From: CAMBDS01 sp964355675
GTDB lineage: Bacteria > Electryoneota > AABM5-125-24 > Hatepunaeales > Hatepunaeaceae
Reading direction: 5' to 3'
Length of the DNA stretch: 37,743 nt
Assembly (NCBI GenBank): GCA_964355675.1
Contig: CAYHEC010000031.1
Coordinates: 1 to 37,743 of the forward strand
The notes beneath the pieces are model-generated. The model saw only the letters and a program-made list of their open reading frames with translations. It was not told where the DNA came from and did not search any database. Of this stretch, positions 29,762 through 37,743 are shown in pieces (within the stretch, counting starts at the first letter, position 1; each line of letters begins with the position of its first letter). The position numbers were made by a program, and so were the translations under genes.

Positions 29762-29791
29762 ACGGGATAATTGTTATTTACGGATATATCC

Positions 29792-30886
29792 TTAGAACTG
29801 TCTCTTAATCATGAACTCTGCCCATTGTCCAAGTAAATTTCGGTAAGGAGTATCGGGCAGGATCGCCAGACGTTCTCCCGCTTCTTGAATAAGTTGATGG
29901 GCTCGTTCAGCGACTGCTTCGATAGCGCCAAGACTGCGCATCAAATTGATTGCCGCCAGAATGTCAACCTCCGACGCTGAGGAATTTCCCAGTGTTTGTA
30001 GCAAAATCTGGCGCTGAGCTTCATTAGCGCGTTCATACGCATAATGAACTACAAGGGTACGCTTTCCTTCGCGCAGATCGGAACCAACCGGCTTTCCGAG
30101 CATTTCCTGATTGCCTATCACTCCAAGAATATCATCCTGAAGCTGAAATGCAGTTCCGCAAAGCGCCGCGAATTTAGCTACGGCCTCCACATAGGGAGAT
30201 TCAGCGCCCCCTACACCGATCATAGCTCCAGCACGACCGCAAAACTCGTAAAGAGCTCCGGTTTTTTTCCAAAGCATCTCTTCAATCAGCGCCGGTGTCA
30301 ACGATTCTATTGGCCGGTGAGCGTATTGTATGTCGAGAACTTCTCCCTCAACAAGGGTATTTAGCACCACTGTGTCGAGTTCGTTAATCAAGCGGATCGT
30401 CACCAACGGATCGACGCCACGTTTGACCAGCTCGGTCATCATGCTGATACCCCAGCCGTGCTGAATATCTCCGGTCAAGATCGCCAGCGAGACTCCATAG
30501 TGATGAGCGTCTTCATTGGTCAATCCCATCCCGTTGCTGGCATTCTGACATAGTTGGCTGTAATAATGATGAACGGTCGATTGTCCACGCCTAAGGTCGT
30601 CACGGTCGATGATGTCATCGTGAACCAGCGTCCAGGTGTGGAATATCTCGACCGCCGCCGCGGCTGGGATCGCCTGATATTCATCGCCTCCGACGGCTCC
30701 AGCGGAAAACATCAGAATCGCCGGGCGAAGCCTTTTACCGCCATAGCGAACATAGGCAGTTACTGCCCATCGAATTTCATCGGGATGAAATCGATCTACG
30801 AACCGGGAGTCAAGGATATAGTCCTTTATCAAGGCACAACGGTTGTCGAGTTCAAGAAAAAAATCACCCGACGGATGAGAGAGCAT
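29792..30886 (-). CDS. Polyprenyl diphosphate synthase (trans-isoprenyl)
   Basis: The product is 364 residues. It condenses isopentenyl diphosphate with allylic primers to make GGPP or longer chains, used for quinones or carotenoids. The first aspartate-rich motif is VHDDIIDRDDLRRG and the second is QLQDDILGVIGN, where the usual DDxxD has Gly in place of the last Asp. GGKRLRPAIL, HTWTLVHDD and GKPVGSDLREGKRTL are intact. ATG 30886 is chosen over TTG 30943 because GAGG lies 6 bases before it. Product chain length cannot be read reliably. The gene is on the minus strand and its 5' end faces the C25 peptidase region. Confidence 0.93.
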   Translation of the reverse strand: MLSHPSGDFFLELDNRCALIKDYILDSRFVDRFHPDEIRWAVTAYVRYGGKRLRPAILMFSAGAVGGDEYQAIPAAAAVEIFHTWTLVHDDIIDRDDLRRGQSTVHHYYSQLCQNASNGMGLTNEDAHHYGVSLAILTGDIQHGWGISMMTELVKRGVDPLVTIRLINELDTVVLNTLVEGEVLDIQYAHRPIESLTPALIEEMLWKKTGALYEFCGRAGAMIGVGGAESPYVEAVAKFAALCGTAFQLQDDILGVIGNQEMLGKPVGSDLREGKRTLVVHYAYERANEAQRQILLQTLGNSSASEVDILAAINLMRSLGAIEAVAERAHQLIQEAGERLAILPDTPYRNLLGQWAEFMIKRQF

Positions 30887-31022
30887 TTGGGTCCTCGAAA
30901 TATTGCAACCATCTAAAGTAGCACTCAACTCCTCATCTGTCAAGCGCGAGCCGGTAAATGTTCAGATATTTTGAGTTCAAATTGCAATAAAGCAAAAAAA
31001 TGTGATCTTTACGTGTAATGAA

Positions 31023-31053
31023 TTTGACAACCGATAGAAGATTGTTATATTTG
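31023..31053 (+). promoter_or_regulatory. Promoter in front of the small ORF and C25 peptidase
   Basis: TTGACA (31024-31029) and TATATT (31046-31051) with a 16-base spacer fit sigma70. The same bases read as TTTG (31023-31026) then 19 bases then TATATTTG (31046-31053), matching the Bacteroidetes -33/-7 consensus. Transcription would start near 31060 and read into the small ORF and the C25 peptidase. Confidence 0.75.
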
Positions 31054-31074
31054 TAGGTTAGAGGAGTGTGATTC

Positions 31075-31188
31075 ATGGAAACCCAATCCCGTCCATCTCA
31101 ATTGGATCAGGGCAATCGGGTTAGATTTTTTATCACTAATCGGGACGAAAGAGGAGTCGGGGTTACTCGTATATTCCAATATATATAG
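31075..31188 (+). CDS. Possible 37-residue small protein or leader ORF
   Basis: An ATG at 31075 has GAGGAG 8 bases upstream and a good promoter just before. It opens a 37-codon frame starting METQSRPSQLDQGNRVRFF and ending RIFQYI. The peptide has no recognised family. It sits 74 bases before the C25 peptidase start on the same transcript, so it could be a leader peptide or a chance frame in an untranslated region. Confidence 0.4.
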   Translation: METQSRPSQLDQGNRVRFFITNRDERGVGVTRIFQYI

Positions 31189-31261
31189 TCATACCCACCA
31201 ATATTAACTACATGACCGCTCACCCGGTCTTTCAAACCAGAACTGCCGACAGAGGAAAGTT

Positions 31262-34200
31262 ATGAATCGTATAGTATCATTACGGGCATTTTTTGCGATT
31301 TGTGTCGCAACACTGCTTTCACTGAATTCTGCATCCGTCCTCTCTGCTTTTGAGATGTCAGCTTCAAGGCCGGTCAGCATCGATATTACTCAATCATCAG
31401 CGACCGGAACAAGTTTAAAACTCGAGCTGGGTGACCTTGTTCGACAGGAAGTCATCAACCAGGGAGAACGATACGACCGTTTCCCCATCGATGACCAACC
31501 GATTGCTGGACCTGCAGGCCGGCCGGAACTTCCGGCGCTGGTTAAGTTTGTGTTAATACCTCCCGAATCGGGCGTTTCGCTTCGAATAAAAAATCTCCGT
31601 ACTCATATCGTTCGTGACGTTAACCCCTATCCTCGCCAACCTGAACCGCTTGAGAAGAACATTAAAGACATCGCACAGTACGAAGCGTCTTTACCCAATT
31701 CTCCATTAGTGATCGATGAAGATTTCTACATGGAAAACAGTTTTTGGCCCGAAGAACATGCGACGCTGGGCGAAATTGCCATCATGCGCGGTTACCGGAT
31801 ACTCCCGATACGGATCAACCCACTCCGTTACAATCCAGTAACCCATGAACTTGAAGTAGTCGATGGTTTAGAATTGGAACTCGATTTCACGAGTGACGAG
31901 AATCGCATCAATCTGGTCGAAAATCCGAGTAAACTCAGGCCCTCCACGAGTGTCGATAAAATACTCCAAAACATGGTTGTTAATCCGCCTAACTTACCAG
32001 AACGCGATAACGGAATGCGTGGCGGTTCGATTCTTTTCGTGATGGGAACCGGTAACGGTTGGAATCCTGTCCTCGCGGCGGTTACTCCGTTGATAGAATG
32101 GCGAAGGAAGACAGGCTGGGCGGTTGATGTATTACGTACTAACGCAATCGCCGACGCGAATGGGACTCGTCAGGCGATACAAGCGTACTATCGTGACGCC
32201 GAAATTCCTCCGGAACACGTAGTGCTTTGCGGTGATACTGATGGCAATTTCCCTGTCGGCTTTTTCAACCATCAGGACGGCGCTGGAAATCCCTACGAAT
32301 CCGATCACGACTTCGCGATGTTGGAAGGTAATGATATTCTGCCCGAGTTGTCGGTCGGGAGGCTTATATTCGATTCAGTGGACCGCTTGAATGGCATCGT
32401 CAACAAGACGGTAAATTATGAGTCGAACCCTTTTATAGGGGACGGAAATGGCGTCGGTTGGCAGAAGCGGGGAGCCGTCGAATCTGTCGCCTCCGTCAGC
32501 GGCGTTTCATCAAACGACTTGTGTCGCTGGACGAAAATTCAGCTAATGAAAAACGGATTTACCCGGGTCAATGAACTCTATTGGGAACAGGCTGGCGAAC
32601 GGGACAATCGCCAGTTCGTTATCGATAACATAACTGCCGGCATCGGTTTTTTCCTCCATCGAGGTCACCTCTGGATGAATCCGACATTCCGTTTCGGTGA
32701 TGTTCAAGGGCTCCAAAATGGCAGAATGTTGCCTTTTGTTATGATAATCACCTGCAATACCGGCGACTACGGCGAACACATTTCCGACGGTGGTAATGGA
32801 TATTTCAGTGAGAGCTTCACGTTCCACCCCAGTGGTGCAATCGGCGCGATCGGTTGTTCCGGAGCCACCCACACTGCCTATAATAACATCTACTGTGCAC
32901 AAACAGCTCATGCCATTTATAACCAGGGGATCGACAATCAAGGCTGGGCAAACGAAGCCGGAAAGATGTCTCTCTATACTCACTATGCAGGTCGGGGAGA
33001 TATTAATCACGAAGAGAATCGCAACATGCAAGCTTGGCTGACTGAGCTTTACATTACCAACCTCATGGGCGATCCTTCCGTCGATCTTTTCACCAGTACT
33101 CCTCGTCCATTGGTTGTCACACGACCTGGATCCCTTCGACGCGGCGAAACCCACCTTAACGTAAATGTTCTGCATGACGATGATGATTTACCTGCTCTCG
33201 GCGCGACGGTATGTCTCTATAAGAGTGGAGAATTTCAGCTTGTCAAGATTCCAGACGCCGACGGTAACGTAGCGTTCGACCTTGATCCGGCTTGGACTGA
33301 CACAGAGGGTGATTCCGTACACCTTACCGTCACGGGTCATAACCTTTTCACCTTTAAAAGGAGTTATCTTATCAACCGGGCAGGGGATTTTGTGGGAGCT
33401 TCCACATTTGGTATCGATGACGATGATCAGGACGGTTCCGAGGGTAACGATAATGGGGACGCCAATCAACTTGAAACAATAGGGTTAACGATCCAAGTTG
33501 CCAATCACGGCGGAAATGATTATGAGGGGCAGTTAACACTGAATTTGACAACCGATGACCCCAATCTCGACGTGGTCGAAGGTGAAGTTGATCTGGATCA
33601 GTCGCCTGCGCAAGGTGAAGCCGTACCGGTGAACTTCCTTGTCCGAATTGGCGGCGGATTTCCCTCCGGACAAAACGCAGTCTTTAACTTGAGTGCTTCC
33701 GTTGGCCAGAATACTTGGCATAGTTCAGTATCAGTGCCTGTTTTGGGGCCTGATCTGGAATTTGTCTCGCTTGATTGGTCGGATGCAATGCTTCATCGAG
33801 CCGCGAATGCCGAACTGTCAATTACTCTACGAAACGTTGGGAGCGTTTCTGTCAGACCTTTCCGCGCTACTTTTTTCAGCCTGATACGAACTATAGGGCC
33901 GGTGGTAGCTGAAGCTGATTTTGGCGCGATAGCCGCCGATGAGAATGGCGAGTCACGCACAACATTTACCGTCTCTGCCCATCCATTCCACATTGGAAAC
34001 CGCCCAGTACCCGTCGGACTTGCAATCGAAGCGGACAATGGATTTATCGATACAGTGCTTTTCGATATGCCGATCTCCGCCGTAGTGGCTGGCGAACCAT
34101 TTGGTCCTGATGATTATGGCTATATTTGCTTTGATAACCTTGATACCAACTGGTTTGCGGTGCCATCGGTCGATTGGGTAGAGATCGATCCGCGTCAAGG

Positions 34201-36826
34201 CGGCAACGGGACAAACACCAACCTTCGCGATGGCGGAGAATCACAAGATATGTCGGTTGTGGTCGATCTTCCCTTCGTCATGCAACATTACGGACAAGAG
34301 TTCGATCAGTTAACTATTTGCTCAAATGGCTGGGTTGCTCCAGGTGACTGTCATCAATTAATATCAGCGAGGAATAGACATATTCCGGGTGGAGAATGTC
34401 CTCCAGGAATGATAGCTCCCTTCTGGGAGGATCTAATCATTCCGCAAAATTCGGGAGTTTACACATTCCACGACCGCGGACGAGGTATGTTTATCGTGGA
34501 ATGGTCACGGCTTAAAAAGCTTGGCCCGGAAGGTGGCAACGAGCCTGACGAGACATTTCAGGTTCAATTGCTTGACCCACAGGAACATCAGAATTTCACG
34601 GGTGATGGTGATATTATCTTTCAATATCTTGATATAACCGATAATCAATCGGCTTTCAGGGATTGGGACGTTCCCTTTGCATCGGTTGGAATTGCAAGTC
34701 TGGACAACTTAACCGGCTTGGAATATTCTTATTGGAATGCACGTCCCGGTGGAGCCGCGCCGCTTCGCGACGGAATGGCTATCAAGTTCACGACTCTCGT
34801 CGAATTTCGCACCGGCTCGATGTCGGGCCGCGTTTTCGACGCCGCCACCAATGAGCCACTCGACAGCGCTAACGTTTACACCAAATTTGGCTTCGCCGCT
34901 CGAACTGATGAAAACGGCGATTTTTCGATCCCCATAATGTTAGTTGATTCAAGCTATACATTCACTGCAACCAAACGATTCTACAGCGACTCAACAATTA
35001 CAGGTGAAGTTCTTGAAGCTCAAAATACTTATGTTGAGTTCAGCCTGCTTCATCCGGAGTTTACGCTTTCTGCTGGTTCTCGCAATTTCGAAATGCTCGC
35101 CGACTCGGTCGCCACCAGCTCGCTGATCCTTCAAAATACAGGCAATGGCCCCCTTGAGTTCACCAGTCGTTTTGGCTACCAGATCGAAGAACAGAGAAGT
35201 ATCCGTGGATCAGTTGGAGTTCAGCCTGATCGTGACGATCCCGATGATGCCTGGGAATTATTGAGACATTGGGAGTTAGGTGATTCAGTTAATAATTCGC
35301 GCTTACAAGCTGTTGCATGGGTGAGAGATCACTGGCTTGTTTCTGGCGGCAGACTCGACAGAGATGGCAGGAATCTGTTCTATACTTTTGACCGTGAAGG
35401 GAGAGCTAACGGAGAGTTTTATCAACCGGAAGGTCTTGGCGGCCAGTACGGTTTCCGAGATTTAGAGTACGAAAATGGTAATCTCTGGGGAGTCTCTACT
35501 GATGAGTATCTTTATCAGATCGATCCCGATTCCGGCATTGTATTGAACAAATGGACTGGAATAGCGGGACTTGGTGCGATTCGTTGCGTAACGCGCGACC
35601 CAGAAACGGGATTATTCTATCTCGCGAATACTACAGGACGAATTTATCAGGTCGAGCTGGTTAATGATACTTTGATGTCAGCGATTGTAGGCTTTGAACC
35701 AATGGATCCACGCGACAACGTCTCAATCCGCAAATATGGGTTTGGCTGGCTTCAGGATGAGGCTGATGGTTTCAAACTTTACGTGATCGGGATCAACGAA
35801 GTCCCCATGAATAACGCAAACCATCCCGATTTGGCGATATTCAAGATTAATCCGGAAACGCGGGAGGTCGAATTCCTTACCGACCTGGCTGACCAAATCC
35901 CACCAACCGCCGGTGGACGTTGTGGTATGACGATCACCCACTCTTGGAGTAACCGGGTTTATGCGCTTGCGGCGATCATCGAGAACGCAAGTACTGATTG
36001 GCTTGGGATATTCGAAATCTCAGCAAACACAAGCTGGATTTCATACGAGCCCAAATCCGGGGCGCTTGAGGCTAACGAACAAACTGCCATCGAATTGGAA
36101 GTCAATTCGACCTCCCTTGACACAGGGTTGTTTGAGATAATGCTCGACTACACGCACAATGCCGCGCCGGGCTTCCAGCGAATTCCTGTGCAGATGCATG
36201 TGGTATCAGAGCTACCGCAATTCGATTTGATCTCACCCGCAGACGGGGATACGGTTGCATTATTGCTAAACAGAACCGATTCGGTTTATGTAAATTCAGT
36301 TCGATTTGTCTGGGAAGAGCCTTTTCGCGCTAATGAGGAAGACCGTTTCGATTTCTCCCTCTGGTTTCAGATGGGAGAGTGGACAACCCACTTTGAGACT
36401 GCCGACACATTTCTGGCGGTTAATTTGGATACCATGGGGCTTGGTGACGGCGAACTGACCTGGTGGGTTGAGGCGACTGGGGAATCGGGCATTACCCCAT
36501 GTCGTACGCCATTCCATCTGAGAATGATTGTACTTTCAGCGAATTCAGATCCCACTGTTCCGTTAGAATTCGGGTTGCATGAGATTTATCCCATCCCGTT
36601 CAATAGCCGGCTTACCATTAACTTCGGCATAGATATTGCTGAACCCGCAAGGCTTGCAGTGTACGACATGCAAGGCAGGGAGGTAACGAAGCTCTTCGAC
36701 GGAACCCCCAAAATCGGCAATTATAAAGCTGTTTGGGATGCTGGAAGGGTATCTTCCGGAGTCTATGTTGTGCGCCTTGAGTCAGCGGGACGAGTGAAAG
36801 TTGCCAAGGTGGTGATGGTGAAGTAA
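31262..36826 (+). CDS. Gingipain-type C25 cysteine peptidase with sorting domain
   Basis: The product is a 1854-residue secreted protease. A signal peptide (about 1-29) is followed by a propeptide-like region and then the C25 catalytic domain from about 253. The active-site residues are His469 in FFLHRGHLW (His466 is an alternative) and Cys498 in VMIITCNTGDYGE, within caspase-like-fold strands. After Ig-like segments come a carboxypeptidase-regulatory-like module (about 1184-1275), a beta-propeller-like stretch (about 1330-1580) and a Por/FlgD sorting domain (about 1770-1854; HEIYPIPFNSRLTINFG, VYDMQGREVTKLF, GVYVVRLESAGRVKVAKVVMVK). ATG 31262 follows AGAGGAAAG. It is predicted T9SS cargo; substrate specificity is not readable. 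Confidence 0.93.
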   Translation: MNRIVSLRAFFAICVATLLSLNSASVLSAFEMSASRPVSIDITQSSATGTSLKLELGDLVRQEVINQGERYDRFPIDDQPIAGPAGRPELPALVKFVLIPPESGVSLRIKNLRTHIVRDVNPYPRQPEPLEKNIKDIAQYEASLPNSPLVIDEDFYMENSFWPEEHATLGEIAIMRGYRILPIRINPLRYNPVTHELEVVDGLELELDFTSDENRINLVENPSKLRPSTSVDKILQNMVVNPPNLPERDNGMRGGSILFVMGTGNGWNPVLAAVTPLIEWRRKTGWAVDVLRTNAIADANGTRQAIQAYYRDAEIPPEHVVLCGDTDGNFPVGFFNHQDGAGNPYESDHDFAMLEGNDILPELSVGRLIFDSVDRLNGIVNKTVNYESNPFIGDGNGVGWQKRGAVESVASVSGVSSNDLCRWTKIQLMKNGFTRVNELYWEQAGERDNRQFVIDNITAGIGFFLHRGHLWMNPTFRFGDVQGLQNGRMLPFVMIITCNTGDYGEHISDGGNGYFSESFTFHPSGAIGAIGCSGATHTAYNNIYCAQTAHAIYNQGIDNQGWANEAGKMSLYTHYAGRGDINHEENRNMQAWLTELYITNLMGDPSVDLFTSTPRPLVVTRPGSLRRGETHLNVNVLHDDDDLPALGATVCLYKSGEFQLVKIPDADGNVAFDLDPAWTDTEGDSVHLTVTGHNLFTFKRSYLINRAGDFVGASTFGIDDDDQDGSEGNDNGDANQLETIGLTIQVANHGGNDYEGQLTLNLTTDDPNLDVVEGEVDLDQSPAQGEAVPVNFLVRIGGGFPSGQNAVFNLSASVGQNTWHSSVSVPVLGPDLEFVSLDWSDAMLHRAANAELSITLRNVGSVSVRPFRATFFSLIRTIGPVVAEADFGAIAADENGESRTTFTVSAHPFHIGNRPVPVGLAIEADNGFIDTVLFDMPISAVVAGEPFGPDDYGYICFDNLDTNWFAVPSVDWVEIDPRQGGNGTNTNLRDGGESQDMSVVVDLPFVMQHYGQEFDQLTICSNGWVAPGDCHQLISARNRHIPGGECPPGMIAPFWEDLIIPQNSGVYTFHDRGRGMFIVEWSRLKKLGPEGGNEPDETFQVQLLDPQEHQNFTGDGDIIFQYLDITDNQSAFRDWDVPFASVGIASLDNLTGLEYSYWNARPGGAAPLRDGMAIKFTTLVEFRTGSMSGRVFDAATNEPLDSANVYTKFGFAARTDENGDFSIPIMLVDSSYTFTATKRFYSDSTITGEVLEAQNTYVEFSLLHPEFTLSAGSRNFEMLADSVATSSLILQNTGNGPLEFTSRFGYQIEEQRSIRGSVGVQPDRDDPDDAWELLRHWELGDSVNNSRLQAVAWVRDHWLVSGGRLDRDGRNLFYTFDREGRANGEFYQPEGLGGQYGFRDLEYENGNLWGVSTDEYLYQIDPDSGIVLNKWTGIAGLGAIRCVTRDPETGLFYLANTTGRIYQVELVNDTLMSAIVGFEPMDPRDNVSIRKYGFGWLQDEADGFKLYVIGINEVPMNNANHPDLAIFKINPETREVEFLTDLADQIPPTAGGRCGMTITHSWSNRVYALAAIIENASTDWLGIFEISANTSWISYEPKSGALEANEQTAIELEVNSTSLDTGLFEIMLDYTHNAAPGFQRIPVQMHVVSELPQFDLISPADGDTVALLLNRTDSVYVNSVRFVWEEPFRANEEDRFDFSLWFQMGEWTTHFETADTFLAVNLDTMGLGDGELTWWVEATGESGITPCRTPFHLRMIVLSANSDPTVPLEFGLHEIYPIPFNSRLTINFGIDIAEPARLAVYDMQGREVTKLFDGTPKIGNYKAVWDAGRVSSGVYVVRLESAGRVKVAKVVMVK

Positions 36827-36836
36827 GGTCAATTAT

Positions 36837-36867
36837 AAAGGAGCCCCCCTCTACGGCTGGCTCCTTT
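36837..36867 (+). terminator. Hairpin after the C25 peptidase
   Basis: AAAGGAGCC and GGCTCCTTT form a 9-base stem around a 13-base loop, followed by only a short AT tail. It starts 10 bases after the C25 stop and is probably a weak terminator or an mRNA end-stabiliser. Confidence 0.65.
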
Positions 36868-36883
36868 AATAGTGTAACTTGAG

Positions 36884-36930
36884 AAGAAAGCTGTCAACCC
36901 CAGAGCGTTGACAGCTTTCTTATTATTATT
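36884..36930 (+). terminator. Rho-independent terminator
   Basis: A perfect 12-base stem GAAAGCTGTCAA (36886-36897) and TTGACAGCTTTC (36908-36919) has a 10-base loop and is followed by TTATTATTATT. It terminates the C25 peptidase transcript. Confidence 0.88.
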
Positions 36931-37005
36931 CGGCTTAACCGCGAAGAAGCCGAAATGGTCATAGGCCTTTTCGTGCCCCGTTTTGGTAAAACCAAAAAAA
37001 TAAAA

Positions 37006-37068
37006 GGGCGGACAACTGTCCGCCCCACTGGTTACTAAAAAAATAATAGGGCGGACAACTGTCCGCCC
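37006..37068. repeat. Two identical REP-like palindromes
   Basis: GGGCGGACAACTGTCCGCCC at 37006-37025 and 37049-37068, both directly preceded by A-rich sequence. They lie between the C25 terminator and the rpmB end. The same 20-mer is inside the TPR gene at 1881-1900. No gene is seen in 36931-37097. Confidence 0.93.
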
Positions 37069-37097
37069 TACTGATTAACAAAATGCAGAAGAAGTAA

Positions 37098-37547
37098 TTA
37101 AAACCGCTTCTTGGATTTCCTGACGACAACCGCGCCATCGAGTTCCTCGAACACTGGGCCAGGCGCATCGAAAGCGGGAATATCGACGCCGGGTATCGGT
37201 TCGGTTTCGATGGGTTTCGGTTTTGGCTTGAAGACCCTGCTGACTACGGAAGAGTCCGAGAAAAATCCGGTAGCGGGCGCTTCATCGGAGATAATTCCCT
37301 TAGTCTTGAGATTTGTCGTACGGCGAATCTCCTTGGGAGGACGACGCCTGGCAACGGTGGTCGGCTTCACGATCAAACCAGATTTAATTGCGCTGGTGGA
37401 GACCTTTAATCGCATGACTTTCCCGTTGATCACGACTCGCACTTTCTGCAAATTGACGTTCCAGCGACGCAGAGAGTTATTATGAGCGTGACTTACTTTA
37501 TTCCCTACGACAGGGCCTTGCCCGGTGATATCGCATCGTCTCGACAT
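37098..37547 (-). CDS. rpmB: Ribosomal protein bL28 with C-terminal extension
   Basis: bL28 is a structural protein of the large ribosomal subunit. Residues 1-75 match it: MSRRCDITGQGPVVGNKVSH, LRRWNVNLQKVRVVINGKVMRLKVSTSAIKSG. The usual length is about 62-80 residues, but here a further roughly 75 residues follow. They are rich in Pro, Lys and Glu (KPKPKPIETEPIPGVD, FEELDGAVVVRKSKKRF). The extension is in one open frame with no repeat element in it, so it is a real feature unless the assembly is wrong. A disordered tail reaching from the ribosome surface is plausible. ATG 37547 is the canonical start. Confidence 0.92.
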   Translation of the reverse strand: MSRRCDITGQGPVVGNKVSHAHNNSLRRWNVNLQKVRVVINGKVMRLKVSTSAIKSGLIVKPTTVARRRPPKEIRRTTNLKTKGIISDEAPATGFFSDSSVVSRVFKPKPKPIETEPIPGVDIPAFDAPGPVFEELDGAVVVRKSKKRF

Positions 37548-37639
37548 GGAGTTTCCGCTTAATTGAATGGCATCAGGCGGTAAACCTGATGTATATTGTT
37601 AATGAGATTGTTAATCAAGTAGCAATCCTCTTGGAGGGC

Positions 37640-37710
37640 GAACTCTTTCAGTCCGCTCTTACCCGCGTAGGATAAGCGTCCCGCTTGCCAAGAGCGGACT
37701 GAAAGAGTTC
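37640..37710. repeat. 71-bp inverted-repeat element
   Basis: Perfect 21-base arms (37640-37660 and 37690-37710), beginning GAACTCTTTCAGTCC on the left and ending GGACTGAAAGAGTTC on the right, enclose 29 bases. The enclosed part contains GTAGGATAAGCGTC and CCGCTTGCC (37667-37689), the single-copy form of the 27-bp unit that is amplified at 16054-16269. It lies in the rpmB upstream region, which otherwise holds no gene to the window end. Confidence 0.92.
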
Positions 37711-37743
37711 GTTGATTTATTCGTTCGAGTAGAGATTTGATCC

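Noticed and set aside
30944..31022. Riboswitch upstream of the small ORF
   Set aside because: It lies before the promoter and shows no recognisable conserved fold.

Overview
The window suggests an uncultivated bacterium of the Fibrobacteres-Chlorobi-Bacteroidetes (FCB) superphylum. Four lines of evidence point there. Three very large secreted proteins end in Por/FlgD-type C-terminal sorting domains, two of them carrying the proline/asparagine-rich entry motif (YPNPFN, SPNPFS). Two PorV/FadL-like beta-barrel proteins are present. A gingipain-type C25 peptidase is present. Many genes lack a good Shine-Dalgarno, and the clearest promoter fits both the sigma70 consensus and the Bacteroidetes-type TTTG...TAnnTTTG consensus. 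I cannot name a phylum with confidence; Electryoneota, Zixibacteria, KSB1 or Marinimicrobia-like lineages would all fit. No tRNA, rRNA or CRISPR array is visible.

Layout. 1-6861 (+ strand): hrcA; a FlgT-like/TPR secreted protein with palindromes inside its coding sequence; an unknown protein with a possible PD-(D/E)xK core; rsmI; a DUF4256 protein; lgt and tmk overlapping. A bidirectional terminator (6882-6917) separates these from a minus-strand envelope protein (6944-8023). 8103-8794 holds a RAYT (REP-associated tyrosine transposase) tightly bracketed by palindromes of one family. 8989-12066 (+) is a secreted LVIVD-repeat protein. 12229-16036 (-) holds a tiny lysine-rich protein, a HAD phosphatase, a DinB-like protein, rlmN and a PorV-like barrel. 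16263-24767 (-) is a 2834-residue protein made of about 20 carboxypeptidase-regulatory-like beta-sandwich modules, followed on the same strand by a second barrel (24914-26458). 26709-30886 (-) holds rfbC, an M42 aminopeptidase, a SPOR-domain protein, HPr (ptsH) and a polyprenyl diphosphate synthase. A divergent intergenic region with a promoter and a possible 37-codon ORF leads into the C25 peptidase (31262-36826, +). The window closes with rpmB (L28) carrying a long C-terminal extension.

How the parts work together. The barrel - giant - PorV-like cluster looks like a secretion and surface-attachment module: a T9SS-type cargo with dedicated barrel proteins. The LVIVD protein and the C25 peptidase are further predicted cargo of the same route. 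lgt supports lipoprotein maturation. rsmI, rlmN and rpmB are ribosome functions.

The most unusual feature is a dense population of short palindromes, at least about 35. They commonly have a GTAG or GTAC head and a variable stem 'word'. They fill the intergenic regions, flank the RAYT, have been amplified into a 27-bp tandem array, supply stop codons to two genes, and sit in frame inside at least one coding sequence. I read this as an active or recently active REP/RAYT system with very diverse stems and coding-tolerant insertions.
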